A DNA stretch of 64,000 bases, taken from UBA1429 sp964482225 (GTDB lineage Bacteria; Chloroflexota; Anaerolineae; UBA1429). The stretch lies in the NCBI GenBank assembly GCA_964482225.1, contig CAYZWT010000005.1:62001-126000 (forward strand). The letters run 5' to 3'. The notes beneath the pieces are model-generated. The model worked only from the letters and a program-made list of their open reading frames with translations. It ran no database searches and was not told the origin of the DNA. The translations under genes and the position numbers were made by a program. Each line of letters begins with the position of its first letter. Position 1 is the first letter of the stretch. Below, piece by piece: positions 16,560 to 25,199 of this stretch.

Positions 16560-17453
16560 CTAGAGCATGGTCTCTTCGCGGCTCTGGGCGGCGTCGGCCC
16601 CGCTCTCGGCGTCCCAGTTGACGTGCTCGTGCCCGCCGATGGTGTAGGTCTGGCGCCAGGCGTCGAAATCGGCCACGATCTCGGGCGTCCACTGGGTATC
16701 CATCTGGCTTGAGGTATAGATGCCCTGGCGCAGCCGGGTGTGCGAAAACACCTCGCGCAGGTGGGTGCGCTCCGCATGTTCCAGCACCTCTTCGGCCAGG
16801 TGGGGCGGCACAAACAAGATGCCCGTGTACGACCCGATCACAATGTCGCCGGGCAAGCAGAGGGCGTCGCCAATGCGGCAGGGCGTGTTGAACCCCACCA
16901 GCGTCACATCGCGGATGGGCGTGGGGTCTATGCCCTTGCAAAAGGTCGAGAAATCGGGAATCTCGAGGATCTGCTGGGCGTCGCGGATGCCGCCATAGAT
17001 CACCTGGCCCACGCCGGTGCGGGTGGCGATGGCGGTGGAGAGGTTGGCCCCGGAAAAAGTGCCTTTGTAGACCTTGCCGAACAGGTCAATGACCGGCACA
17101 TCGTCCTTTTGCAGGGTCTCGATCACCCACGAGTTCATGGCCCCGATGCGGCCCTCCTGCTGGTGGCCATAGTCCATCAGATAGTCGTGCAGGTCGGGGC
17201 GGTGTGGCACAAAGGTCGCCGTCACGGCGCGCCCCACCATGACGCGATCCGGCCTCAGATTGATCCAGTTGCCCTCGAACTGGCGCTCATAGCCGTGGGA
17301 CCAGAGCACCGACCATGCCTCCTCGGTGGTGATCTGCAGGCGGCGCATGCGGGCCAGGATCTCGTCCGAGACGCGGGGCCGGCCATCGGCAAAGCGGTCG
17401 CCCTTCCATAGCGGGGTTAGCTCGATGATCTCGTCGCGGTTGCTGTATTTCAC
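16560..17453 (-). CDS. RraA-like family protein (aldolase/decarboxylase fold)
   Basis: 297 residues from a GTG start preceded by AGGAGAGGACCAAC. It belongs to the RraA/HMG-aldolase-like family: FSGANLSTAIATRTGVGQVIYGGIRDAQQI (positions ~160-190) contains the Gly-Gly-x-Arg-Asp signature that coordinates a divalent metal and binds pyruvate-like acids. Later, CLPGDIVIGSYTGILFVPPHLAEEVL is also typical. The protein is longer than RraA (~160 residues), with extra segments at both ends. Characterised relatives cleave 4-hydroxy-4-methyl-2-oxoglutarate or decarboxylate oxaloacetate; the substrate here is unknown. It has its own TTGACA promoter. Confidence 0.75.
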   Translation of the reverse strand: MKYSNRDEIIELTPLWKGDRFADGRPRVSDEILARMRRLQITTEEAWSVLWSHGYERQFEGNWINLRPDRVMVGRAVTATFVPHRPDLHDYLMDYGHQQEGRIGAMNSWVIETLQKDDVPVIDLFGKVYKGTFSGANLSTAIATRTGVGQVIYGGIRDAQQILEIPDFSTFCKGIDPTPIRDVTLVGFNTPCRIGDALCLPGDIVIGSYTGILFVPPHLAEEVLEHAERTHLREVFSHTRLRQGIYTSSQMDTQWTPEIVADFDAWRQTYTIGGHEHVNWDAESGADAAQSREETML

Positions 17454-17498
17454 GTTGGTCCTCTCCTGGGGCTGTGGTCCGCTGCTGCGGTTGCGCGC

Positions 17499-17528
17499 AG
17501 CATAGCCGCAGCGCGGGCGGCGTGTCAA
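17499..17528 (-). promoter_or_regulatory. Sigma70-type promoter for the RraA-like gene
   Basis: Minus-strand TTGACA (17523-17528), 18-bp spacer, TATGCT (17499-17504), ~46 bp before the GTG start. It lies in a 348-bp divergent intergenic region that holds only this and the next promoter. Confidence 0.55.
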
Positions 17529-17686
17529 GCGTTCGTGCATGGCGCGCCGCCCATGATATCCAAAGTGCCGTGCCTGCACATTCTATTCCTGTATTCTGGG
17601 GGCTCTGGTGAGTCGGAGAGCGCCCGCGCCACAGAGATAGGAGCCACAGGGCCGACTCGCATCCAAGTGCTGAGCTCCAGGGCTGC

Positions 17687-17715
17687 TTGACAACCCTTGG
17701 GGTGTCTCGTAGAGT
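17687..17715 (+). promoter_or_regulatory. Sigma70-type promoter for the hybrid histidine kinase
   Basis: TTGACA (17687-17692), 17-bp spacer, TAGAGT (17710-17715), giving a leader of about 80 nt to the ATG at 17802. Confidence 0.5.
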
Positions 17716-17801
17716 GTCGCCAACGGTGCACCCGAGTGGGCGGTCCAAACAGGCCTGTCGCGTCGGTGTATGGGGTGCAACCAAAGGGGGAGCAGAGCCG
17801 C

Positions 17802-20800
17802 ATGTTTACAGAGCCGCGCCGTGTTGCCATAATCCTGCTCATAGTCTTGTGCCTTGTTCTGGCGGGCCTGGGACTGTGGGCGGGGGAGCTGCGCGCGCGC
17901 GCCGTGGATGGGCGGCTGCGAGAGGCGCTGCTGCAGGAGGCTGCCGAGATCGCCCAGACCATAGACCCCGACCTGGCCCGCGCCCTGACTTTTTCCCCTG
18001 CGGACGCGGGAACGCCCGCCGATGTGCGACTGCGCGCCCACCTGGCGACCTACACCGAGCTGGTGCGCTGGGGTGGCATCTATACCCTCGCCCTGCGCGA
18101 TGGGAAGCTGGTCTTTGGCCCCGAAAGCTATCCTCCTGATAGCGCCCTGGCCTCGCCGCCGGGTACGGTCTATCAGGAGCCGGGCGCTGACGATTTCCGG
18201 GTCATCACCGAGGCCAGGGCCTATGTCGTGGGCCCCGAATGGGACGAGTACGGCGTCTTTGTCTCGGCGCTGGCGCCCGTGCAGGATCCGCGCACCGGCG
18301 AGGCGCTGTTTGCCATCGGCATTGACATCCTCGCCGATGATTGGCAAGCGCGCGTCAATGCGGCGCGCGTGAGGCCGCTGCTGTTTGCGGGCGTAGCCAT
18401 GCTGCTTGTGGTCGCCGGGGCATACGCCTTTGAACGGCGCATGCGGCAGCCCGATGCGGCCCCACCCTGCTTGCGCCATCTCGAGGTCGCTGTGATCGTT
18501 GCATGGAGCCTGTACGTGACGGCCATCGCAACCCTGCTGGTGGCTGAGGCCGAGATCGCCGAGCGCGATCACCTGTTCCAGATGCTGGCAGAGGCGCAAA
18601 CGGAGAGGGTGCGCGCCGAGATGGAGCAGGTGCGCAGCGATCTGGGAGCGCTGGCCCGCTTTTATGAGAGCAGCGAGCACGTGGATTCGTGGGAGTTTGC
18701 CGCCTTTGCCCGGCCGATGATCCGCAGCCGGGTCGCCCAAACCTACGGATGGGCGCCCTCGCTGGCGCCCGACGAGGCAGCAGCATGGTTGGCCGATGCG
18801 CAACTCGATTGGCAGGAGGGGCTGTCGCTCTGGGAGCTGGGTCCGGACGGCGAGCGACGCCCGGTGTCGGAGCGCGCAGGTTACCATCCTGTGGCCTATG
18901 TCGAGCCGCCATCGGCCAGCCAGGCCCTGTTGGGCTACGACCTGGGATCGGAACCGTGGCTTGCCGATAGCCTGGAGGAGGCAACTCTCGCCGATCTACA
19001 GACCGCCGCCAGCCCCGTACACCTGACGCAAGCCGGGGGGCAGTGGGGGCTATGGGTCCTGCGTCCGGTCGGCCCGTCGCCCGAGGACGAGTGGCCCGTG
19101 CGGCAGGAGGGCCATGTCCTGGCGGTGTTGCCGCTCCAATCCCTTCTCAATGCGTCGTTGCGGGCCGGCCACGATGATCCTGGTTTTGTCGGCATGGATC
19201 TCGTGCATCTAGAGGATGCGCACCGCTATACGATGCTGGCGAGCCATCCGCACAGCGATGATGGCACCTACCTGGGACCGGATGGCCACAACACCTTGGC
19301 CGGGCAACGGCTGGAGCATGTGGTTCCCCTGTTTGTTTTTGGGCGCACGTTGGCTCTGGCCTACTATCCGACGCCCGCATTCTATGCGTCGCAACCGCTG
19401 CGGACGGCCCCTGTTGTTGGGGCAGCCGGGCTTGCCGTGACGCTCTCTCTGGCAACACTCGCGGCCTGGATGCGTCGCCAGGCGTATCGTCTGGAGCGCC
19501 TGGTGGGCGAGCGCACGGCGGCGCTGGCCGAAAGCGAATCGCACTACCGCGCCCTCTATGATCAGGCGCTGAATCCGATCATGGTTGCCGATGGCGAGGG
19601 CAGATACCTGGATGCCAACCACGCGGCCCTGGCCTTTCTCGATTGTTCGCGAGAAGAGCTGGCGGGCCGTTCCGTCTGGAGCTTTGCGCCCAGCGAAGAG
19701 TTGGCGCGGCTCCACGCTGAGCACGCTCCAGATGAGACGCCACTCACCATCGAGGCGCCTCACGTCGTGGGGGGGCGCATCAAGACCTTGCTGTTGAACA
19801 TCGTGCCTGTGAGCCAGGGCGGGCGCACGGTGCTCTTTGGCATCGGCCAGGATATCACCGAGCGCAAAGAGGCCGAGCAGCGCCGATTGGAGATGGAGCG
19901 CCAGCTTTTGCAGGCGCAAAAGCTCGAGAGCCTGGGTGTGCTGGCCGGGGGCATCGCCCACGATTTCAACAACTTGCTGGCCGCGATCCTGGGCAACCTC
20001 GAACTGGCGCTGATGGAGTTGCCGCCCGGATCGCAAGTGCACGAGAGCCTGCATGAAGCGATGAGCGCCTCGCGGCGCGCCGCCGACCTGACCCGCCAGA
20101 TGCTGGCCTATTCGGGCAAAGGCCGGTTCCTCTTGAGCGACCTCGACCTGAGCGCCTTGGTGCAGGAGAACGCCCACATGCTGCGCGTGGCGCTCCCCCG
20201 CAGCGCGACGCTACAGCTCGATCTGGCCCATAACCTGCCGCGCATCCGCGCCGATGCCGGCCAGATCCAGCAGGTCGTGATGAACCTGATCATCAACGCA
20301 GCCGAGGCGCTGGAGCGAGCGGCAGGCGTGGTGTCCCTGGCGACCGGCCAGGAGGAGTATGGCGCCGAGGCGCTGGGCCATAGCCGCACCGCCGAAAAGC
20401 CGGCGCCTGGCCGCTACGTCTGGCTGTCGGTGACCGACACAGGCTGCGGCATGTCCGCCGAGACGTTGCAGCGCATGTTCGACCCGTTCTTCACGAGCAA
20501 GGAGACGGGCCGGGGATTGGGCACATCGGCGGTGTTGGGCATCGTGCACGGGCACAAGGGGGCGATCTGGGTGGAGAGCACGCCTGGCCGGGGCACGACC
20601 GTCCGGGTGGCGTTCCCCATGCTGCCTCCGGAAAAGGCCAGCGCGCCGGCGGCGGCGCGCGCCACGAACGCTCGATTGTCTGGCGTCATCCTGGTTGTGG
20701 ATGACGAGGAGATGGTGCGCAACCTGTGTTGCACCGTCTTGGAGCGTATGGGCCTGACGGCGATCCCCGCAGCCGATGGCGAGGAGGCTTGCGCCCTCTA

Positions 20801-21047
20801 TGCGGCGCGCGCAGGCGAGATTGACGGCGTGCTGCTGGATCTGACCATGCCGGGCATGGACGGCGCGGACACGCTGGAGGAGTTGCGTCGCATTGATCCC
20901 GGGGTCAAGGCGCTGTTGTGTAGCGGGTTCGGCGAGCAGGCCGTCTCCGAGCGCCTGGCCGGCGTGGGATTCACAGGCTTTGTGCAAAAACCCTTTGATG
21001 TGCAGACGCTGCGCGACGCTCTGGAGCGACTCCTGGACGGCAGTTGA
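17802..21047 (+). CDS. Hybrid histidine kinase with CHASE-type sensor, PAS and receiver
   Basis: 1081 residues; start at MFTEPRRV behind AAAGGGGGAG. Order: membrane helix (~8-28), a first extracytoplasmic sensor region, two membrane helices (~190-210 and ~230-255), then a CHASE-like domain (GALARFYESSEHVDSWEFAA through SHPHSDDGTYLG). A further helix follows (~540-560), then a PAS domain (YDQALNPIMVADGEGRYLDA), a His kinase A domain with the phospho-His in GGIAHDFNNLL, and the ATPase with N box NLIINAAEALE, G1 DTGCGM and G2 GRGLGTSAV. The C-terminal receiver has its Asp in VLLDLTMPGMDG. The signal sensed by the CHASE-type region is unknown. It ends 10 bp from the convergent mazF-like gene. Confidence 0.9.
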   Translation: MFTEPRRVAIILLIVLCLVLAGLGLWAGELRARAVDGRLREALLQEAAEIAQTIDPDLARALTFSPADAGTPADVRLRAHLATYTELVRWGGIYTLALRDGKLVFGPESYPPDSALASPPGTVYQEPGADDFRVITEARAYVVGPEWDEYGVFVSALAPVQDPRTGEALFAIGIDILADDWQARVNAARVRPLLFAGVAMLLVVAGAYAFERRMRQPDAAPPCLRHLEVAVIVAWSLYVTAIATLLVAEAEIAERDHLFQMLAEAQTERVRAEMEQVRSDLGALARFYESSEHVDSWEFAAFARPMIRSRVAQTYGWAPSLAPDEAAAWLADAQLDWQEGLSLWELGPDGERRPVSERAGYHPVAYVEPPSASQALLGYDLGSEPWLADSLEEATLADLQTAASPVHLTQAGGQWGLWVLRPVGPSPEDEWPVRQEGHVLAVLPLQSLLNASLRAGHDDPGFVGMDLVHLEDAHRYTMLASHPHSDDGTYLGPDGHNTLAGQRLEHVVPLFVFGRTLALAYYPTPAFYASQPLRTAPVVGAAGLAVTLSLATLAAWMRRQAYRLERLVGERTAALAESESHYRALYDQALNPIMVADGEGRYLDANHAALAFLDCSREELAGRSVWSFAPSEELARLHAEHAPDETPLTIEAPHVVGGRIKTLLLNIVPVSQGGRTVLFGIGQDITERKEAEQRRLEMERQLLQAQKLESLGVLAGGIAHDFNNLLAAILGNLELALMELPPGSQVHESLHEAMSASRRAADLTRQMLAYSGKGRFLLSDLDLSALVQENAHMLRVALPRSATLQLDLAHNLPRIRADAGQIQQVVMNLIINAAEALERAAGVVSLATGQEEYGAEALGHSRTAEKPAPGRYVWLSVTDTGCGMSAETLQRMFDPFFTSKETGRGLGTSAVLGIVHGHKGAIWVESTPGRGTTVRVAFPMLPPEKASAPAAARATNARLSGVILVVDDEEMVRNLCCTVLERMGLTAIPAADGEEACALYAARAGEIDGVLLDLTMPGMDGADTLEELRRIDPGVKALLCSGFGEQAVSERLAGVGFTGFVQKPFDVQTLRDALERLLDGS

Positions 21048-21057
21048 GGCGGCGGCT

Positions 21058-21405
21058 CTAGCCGGTTAGCAGGCGGAGCGCTATCTGCTGCACCTGGCGC
21101 AACGTCGGTTGGGGCAGGCGGCAGATCAGATCGGCGCCCCGCGTTTCCCAATCCACGCTGCACACTTGATCTGCCAGGATCAAGCCCTGCACGGGCAGAC
21201 CCGGTGGGAGCGGTACGACATAGGGCGAAGCGTCCGCACGTTGACGGACCGGGCACAGCAAGACGAGCCGGGCTTGGGCGTTGTAGGCGCCGGGCGATAG
21301 CACCAGGGCCTGCTCCCGGCCCACGCGCTCTGCGCCCACAGGGCGGCGCAGCAGGATCCATACGATGTCGCCGCGCTGGGGTACATACTCTGCGTTGGTC
21401 ATCAT
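21058..21405 (-). CDS. PemK/MazF-family endoribonuclease toxin, no adjacent antitoxin
   Basis: 115 residues. The MazF pattern is clear: VPQRGDIVWI at the start, REQALVLSP-YNA, LVLLCPVRQR, PLPPGLPVQGLILADQVCSVDW and the ending RQVQQIALRLL. MazF proteins cut single-stranded RNA at short motifs and arrest growth. AAAGGAGAACGA precedes two consecutive ATG codons. The usual MazE-like antitoxin gene, which should sit directly upstream on the same strand, is absent: the 149 bp to the divergent DUF4145 gene have no small minus-strand frame. The first conserved Arg is present as RRPVG-ERVGREQ, where the usual GSEQxGxRP motif is diverged. Confidence 0.8.
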   Translation of the reverse strand: MMTNAEYVPQRGDIVWILLRRPVGAERVGREQALVLSPGAYNAQARLVLLCPVRQRADASPYVVPLPPGLPVQGLILADQVCSVDWETRGADLICRLPQPTLRQVQQIALRLLTG

Positions 21406-21554
21406 TCGTTCTCCTTTTGGCCCATATCGCTATGCTTGGCGAGCCATGCCGGTTCTCAAACGAGCGTGGGCGTGCCGCGCGCCGGGCTTGACAGGCACGC
21501 CAGCTCCGTACATGATGGCCCCACTACATTACAATGGGTCTCGCGGAGGTTCCT

Positions 21555-22253
21555 ATGGGCGCCTACTCTCCCGGCTCGACCGTCGTCTGCCCGCACTGCC
21601 AGGTCACCGTGCAACTCCTCGGCGAGCGCTTGAAGGGCATTCTCATCACGCCTCATCATATCCTGGGGGAGGCCGCCGCCTCCAGGGATGGCTACCGTCT
21701 GGATAGCAGCGTCTGCCCCAACTGCCGCCAGGTGGTCATCGCCATTGAACAAGTCTCTCTTGACCAAGAGCGAGACGATTACGAGGCCGCCTGGGAGCGG
21801 CTGCTTGTGCCGCCCGCTGCCGAGCGCCGCATCCCGCTCGAGACGCCAGCGCACATTGCCAAGGACTATCGGGAGGCGGCCCAGGTGTTGCCCGCCAGCC
21901 CCAAGGCCAGCGCAGCCCTCTCGCGGCGCTGTTTGCAGGCCGTGTTGCGCGAGCAGGGCTTTGCCCGCCAGAGCACCCTTTCGGAGCAGATCGAGGCGGT
22001 GCTGCCCGATCTGCCCACCTACATCGCCGAGCAAGTGGATGCCATCCGGGTGATCGGAAACTTTGCGGCCCACCCCATCAAGGACAGCCGCAGCGGCGAG
22101 ATCGTCGGGGTGGAGCCCGGCGAGGCCGAGTGGAACCTGGATGTGCTGGATCTGTTGTTCGATTTCTACTATGTGGGCCCCGCCCGCGCCGAGGCGAAAC
22201 GCGAGGCGCTCAACGCCAAGCTGATCGCGGCCGGCAAGCAACCCATGCGCTAG
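21555..22253 (+). CDS. DUF4145 protein with N-terminal zinc ribbon
   Basis: 232 residues from the ATG of MGAYSPGST, 5 bp after GGAGG. Two CxxC pairs (CPHC at ~11 and CPNC at ~55) form a zinc ribbon. The C-terminal half is DUF4145: ALSRRCLQAVLREQGF, then VDAIRVIGNFAAHPIKD, resembling HEPN-like helical bundles. DUF4145 occurs alone or in restriction and defence loci; its biochemistry is mostly undefined. A TACAAT hexamer at 21530 would give a leader of only ~13 nt, just including the RBS. The gene is divergent from the orphan mazF. Confidence 0.8.
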   Translation: MGAYSPGSTVVCPHCQVTVQLLGERLKGILITPHHILGEAAASRDGYRLDSSVCPNCRQVVIAIEQVSLDQERDDYEAAWERLLVPPAAERRIPLETPAHIAKDYREAAQVLPASPKASAALSRRCLQAVLREQGFARQSTLSEQIEAVLPDLPTYIAEQVDAIRVIGNFAAHPIKDSRSGEIVGVEPGEAEWNLDVLDLLFDFYYVGPARAEAKREALNAKLIAAGKQPMR

Positions 22254-22326
22254 AGCGCCTGCGTATGCAGCGCGGGATGCCACCATCATGGCGAGGACGC
22301 GCGCGCGTGTCAAGGGAAACGAGGGA

Positions 22327-22355
22327 TTGCGCGGGGCGACGCATTTGCCTATACT
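22327..22355 (+). promoter_or_regulatory. Sigma70-type promoter for the GH2 gene
   Basis: TTGCGC (22327-22332), 17-bp spacer, TATACT (22350-22355). The predicted transcript start near 22362 supports translation from the ATG at 22393 and rules out the earlier in-frame ATG. Confidence 0.55.
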
Positions 22356-22392
22356 TGCGCAACATCCACAGGGCGCAGAACGGGGGCCACAC

Positions 22393-24099
22393 ATGCAGCG
22401 CACATTCCGCACATCCCTCAAGAGGCAGAGTCTGTCCCTCGCGGGCGTATGGGATTTTGCGCCGGATCCCGAGGATCGCGGCGTGGCCGAGGGCTGGTAT
22501 CTGCGCTTCCCCCAGGAGCATCATCCTATGTGGGTGCCCGGCGTGTGGAACACGCTGCGACCCTTTCTCAACTATGAGGGGCCCGCCTGGCTGCGCTGCC
22601 GCTTTGCCAGCGAGCCTTGTCGCGCCCTGGCCATCCGCTTTGCCGCGGTCACCCATCAGGCCAACGTCTGGCTGGATGGCGAGCCCCTGGGCGAGCACTA
22701 TGGCGGCTTTTTGCCCTTTTCCTTTGTGGCGCCTGAGCCAGAGGCGGGCGAACACGAGCTCATCGTCCGCGTGGACAATACCCATGACGCCCACTATACC
22801 ATCCCCTCGGACAACCTGGACTGGTTCCGCTATGGGGGCATTCCCAGGCCCGTATCTGTGGACCTGTTCCAGGGCACGGCGTATGTCGAGTCGCTGCGCC
22901 TGACCCCCATCCTGAACGGCGAGCAGGCGGCCCTCAATGTGCGCGCCGAGCTGATCTCCTTGGGCGAGCAGACAGAGGAGCGACGTTGGACGCTATGGGT
23001 GGATCATGAGCGCGCCCGCTCAGGCGTGGTGACCCTGGAGCCGGGCGAGGCGCAGGTGCTCATGTTCGGCCTGGAGCTGGGCGCCGTGGAGCGTTGGTCT
23101 CCGGAGAACCCTCGGCTCTATAGCATCCGGCTGGAGTTGGACGATGACGACCTAATCGAACGCACAGGGTTCCGCGAGATTCGCGTGCAGGGCGAGCGGG
23201 TGCTGCTGAACGGCGAGCCCCTGCGCATCATCGGCGTCAACCGCCATGAGGATCACCCCGATTGGGGGTTTGCGCTGCCGGAGCACCTGATGCTGCGCGA
23301 CCTGGCCCTCCTGGATGAGTGGGGCGGCAACGCTATCCGGGGCGCCCACTATCCCAACGACCAGCGCTTTCTCGACCTGTGCGACGAGCGTGGCATCCTG
23401 TTCATGGAAGAGATCCCTTTGTGGGGCTATACGGCGGCCCAGTTGGGGCACGCGATTCTGGCCGACCGCGCCGCGGCCATGGTCTGGGGGATGGTGGGGC
23501 GAGACATCAATCATCCCTGCATCTGGGCCTGGAGCGTGCTCAACGAGTGCGCCACCGACACCCTCGAAGGCGAGGCGCTGGTCTCGCGGCTGGTCGAGAC
23601 CGTGCGAGAAATAGACCGCACCCGTCCGGTAACCTATGCCTCGAACCGGGGCGAGCGCGACCGCTGCTATGATCTGGTGGACCTGGTCTGCCTGAACGCT
23701 TATCACGGCTGGTATACCGACGAACTGACCTGGCCCCAGTTCCTCGACCGGATGCGACGCCGAGTCGGGGCCAAGCCGATGCTGGTGACCGAGTTCGGGG
23801 CGGGGGCCATCTACGGCTGGCGCACCGTAGAGCCTGGCGTGATCTGGAGCGAAGAGTACCAGGCCGAGCTGCTGAGCGAGTGCATCTCTCACTTTCTCGA
23901 TCGGGACGACCTGGCGGGGTTCTATGTATGGCAGTTCTTTGATACGCGCACCGACCGGGGAGCCCAGAACCGGCGGGCGCTGGGGCGACCGCGCAACTAT
24001 AACAACAAGGGCTTGCTGAACGAATACCGCCAGCCCAAACTGGCCTATCATCAAACGCGCGAGCTACTGGCCCGGCGCAAGCGTCCCGGACCTGCATAG
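22393..24099 (+). CDS. Glycoside hydrolase family 2 (beta-glucuronidase/galactosidase-like)
   Basis: 568 residues, the size of bacterial beta-glucuronidases. The sugar-binding domain is N-terminal (SLAGVWDFAPD), then an Ig-like domain, then the TIM barrel beginning at GEPLRIIGVNRHEDHPDWG. The acid/base Glu lies in WSVLNECATD and the nucleophile in LVTEFGAGAIYGW. No signal peptide is seen, so it acts inside the cell. Beta-glucuronidase is the closest match by overall length and by the EFGA context, but the NxK motif that marks glucuronidases cannot be confirmed here; beta-galactosidase-type activity is also possible. It is monocistronic. Confidence 0.85.
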   Translation: MQRTFRTSLKRQSLSLAGVWDFAPDPEDRGVAEGWYLRFPQEHHPMWVPGVWNTLRPFLNYEGPAWLRCRFASEPCRALAIRFAAVTHQANVWLDGEPLGEHYGGFLPFSFVAPEPEAGEHELIVRVDNTHDAHYTIPSDNLDWFRYGGIPRPVSVDLFQGTAYVESLRLTPILNGEQAALNVRAELISLGEQTEERRWTLWVDHERARSGVVTLEPGEAQVLMFGLELGAVERWSPENPRLYSIRLELDDDDLIERTGFREIRVQGERVLLNGEPLRIIGVNRHEDHPDWGFALPEHLMLRDLALLDEWGGNAIRGAHYPNDQRFLDLCDERGILFMEEIPLWGYTAAQLGHAILADRAAAMVWGMVGRDINHPCIWAWSVLNECATDTLEGEALVSRLVETVREIDRTRPVTYASNRGERDRCYDLVDLVCLNAYHGWYTDELTWPQFLDRMRRRVGAKPMLVTEFGAGAIYGWRTVEPGVIWSEEYQAELLSECISHFLDRDDLAGFYVWQFFDTRTDRGAQNRRALGRPRNYNNKGLLNEYRQPKLAYHQTRELLARRKRPGPA

Positions 24100-24294
24100 C
24101 CAGAACGCGCATCTGGCGCGCCCTCCGTTCGTCTCCTTTTTATGTGTTATTTACCGATGACTGCGCCGATTTCATGCCCCCTTTACCTTCTCTTTCCGAT
24201 CATCCTGCTATAATTCCAACAAGCGTATACTCAGGGCGGGGGGCTCTGGGTGGGCTATCGTTTGGACGATCTTGGGGCAGTGTGGGGGAGACCA

Positions 24295-24675
24295 ATGACG
24301 CAGAAACGCAGCATCCTGCTGGTAGACGATGATGCCGGCATTCGGGAATCCATGCAGGCGATCCTGACCCTGCAGGGCTATCAGGTGGACCTGGCTTCGT
24401 CTGGCTATGAAGCGCTAGAGCTCTGCGCTGGCCGCGATTATGACCTGGTGTTGTTGGACATTCTAATGCCGGGCATGGATGGCATCGAGACGCTACGGCG
24501 CATCATGGAGCAGCGCCCCGATGCGCGGGTGATCATGATCACCGGCATGGAGGGTGGCGCCGAAACCCAGCGGGCGATGGAGGAGGGCGCCGAGGCGCTC
24601 TTTCGCAAGCCGCTGGATGTAGCCACGTTTCTGCCGGTCCTGCTGCCAGCAGAGGACCTAGACGAGGACTATTAG
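24295..24675 (+). CDS. Stand-alone receiver-domain protein
   Basis: 126 residues, one receiver domain and nothing else. The acidic pair is in ILLVDDDAGIR, the phospho-acceptor Asp in LVLLDILMPGMDG, Thr in VIMITGM and Lys in ALFRKPLD. Without an output domain it probably acts by protein contact or in a phosphorelay, as in CheY-type proteins. GTGGGGGAG precedes the ATG, and a TATAAT at 24209-24214 is the likely -10. It converges on folK. The cognate kinase is not identifiable; the hybrid kinase at 17802 is a possible but unproven partner. Confidence 0.88.
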   Translation: MTQKRSILLVDDDAGIRESMQAILTLQGYQVDLASSGYEALELCAGRDYDLVLLDILMPGMDGIETLRRIMEQRPDARVIMITGMEGGAETQRAMEEGAEALFRKPLDVATFLPVLLPAEDLDEDY

Positions 24676-24696
24676 CGCGGCAAGGGCGTTCACCCC

Positions 24697-25191
24697 TCAG
24701 GGCAGCCCGGGGGGATAGGGCGCGATGCCTGTCAGAGGCCCCAGGCCCATCAGGTGCTCCCCAATGGAGCGCCCTGTGGCGGGGTGTAGGGTCTCTCGCG
24801 CGATATCGGCCAAAGGGACGAGCACCGTGGCCCGCTCCAACATCCCCGGGTGTGGCACGACCAGGGCCTCTGTCTCTAGTTGTACCCTGTCGTACAGCAA
24901 GAGATCCAGGTCTATGATGCGCGGGCCATAGCGCACCGTGTGGATACGACCCATGGCGACCTCGATGCCCTTGAGCCGCCGCAGCATCCCCAAGGGCGGC
25001 CAGGGCGCATCCACCAAGCAGGCCGCGTTGAGAAAGCGGGGCTGATCCACCAATCCCCAGGGCTCGGTCTCGTAGAGGGGGGAGAGGGCCAGCAGCCGCG
25101 CGCCGCAACGCTCCAGCCACGCACATGCCTCGCGGATGGCCGCCTCGCGCTCTCCCAAGTTGCTGCCCAGCCCCACATATACGCGCGCCAT
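24697..25191 (-). CDS. folK: 6-hydroxymethyl-7,8-dihydropterin pyrophosphokinase
   Basis: 164 residues, normal size. Transfers pyrophosphate from ATP to hydroxymethyldihydropterin, the step before DHPS. Signatures: VYVGLGSNLGEREAAI at the N-terminus, ETEPWGLVDQPRFLNA, and RYGPRIIDLDLLLYD with the Mg-binding Asp pair, then PHPGMLERATVLVPLAD. Start at MARVYVGL, 8 bp after the folP stop. It is the last gene of a six-gene minus-strand run. Confidence 0.95.
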   Translation of the reverse strand: MARVYVGLGSNLGEREAAIREACAWLERCGARLLALSPLYETEPWGLVDQPRFLNAACLVDAPWPPLGMLRRLKGIEVAMGRIHTVRYGPRIIDLDLLLYDRVQLETEALVVPHPGMLERATVLVPLADIARETLHPATGRSIGEHLMGLGPLTGIAPYPPGLP

Positions 25192-25199
25192 GCCGCCCG

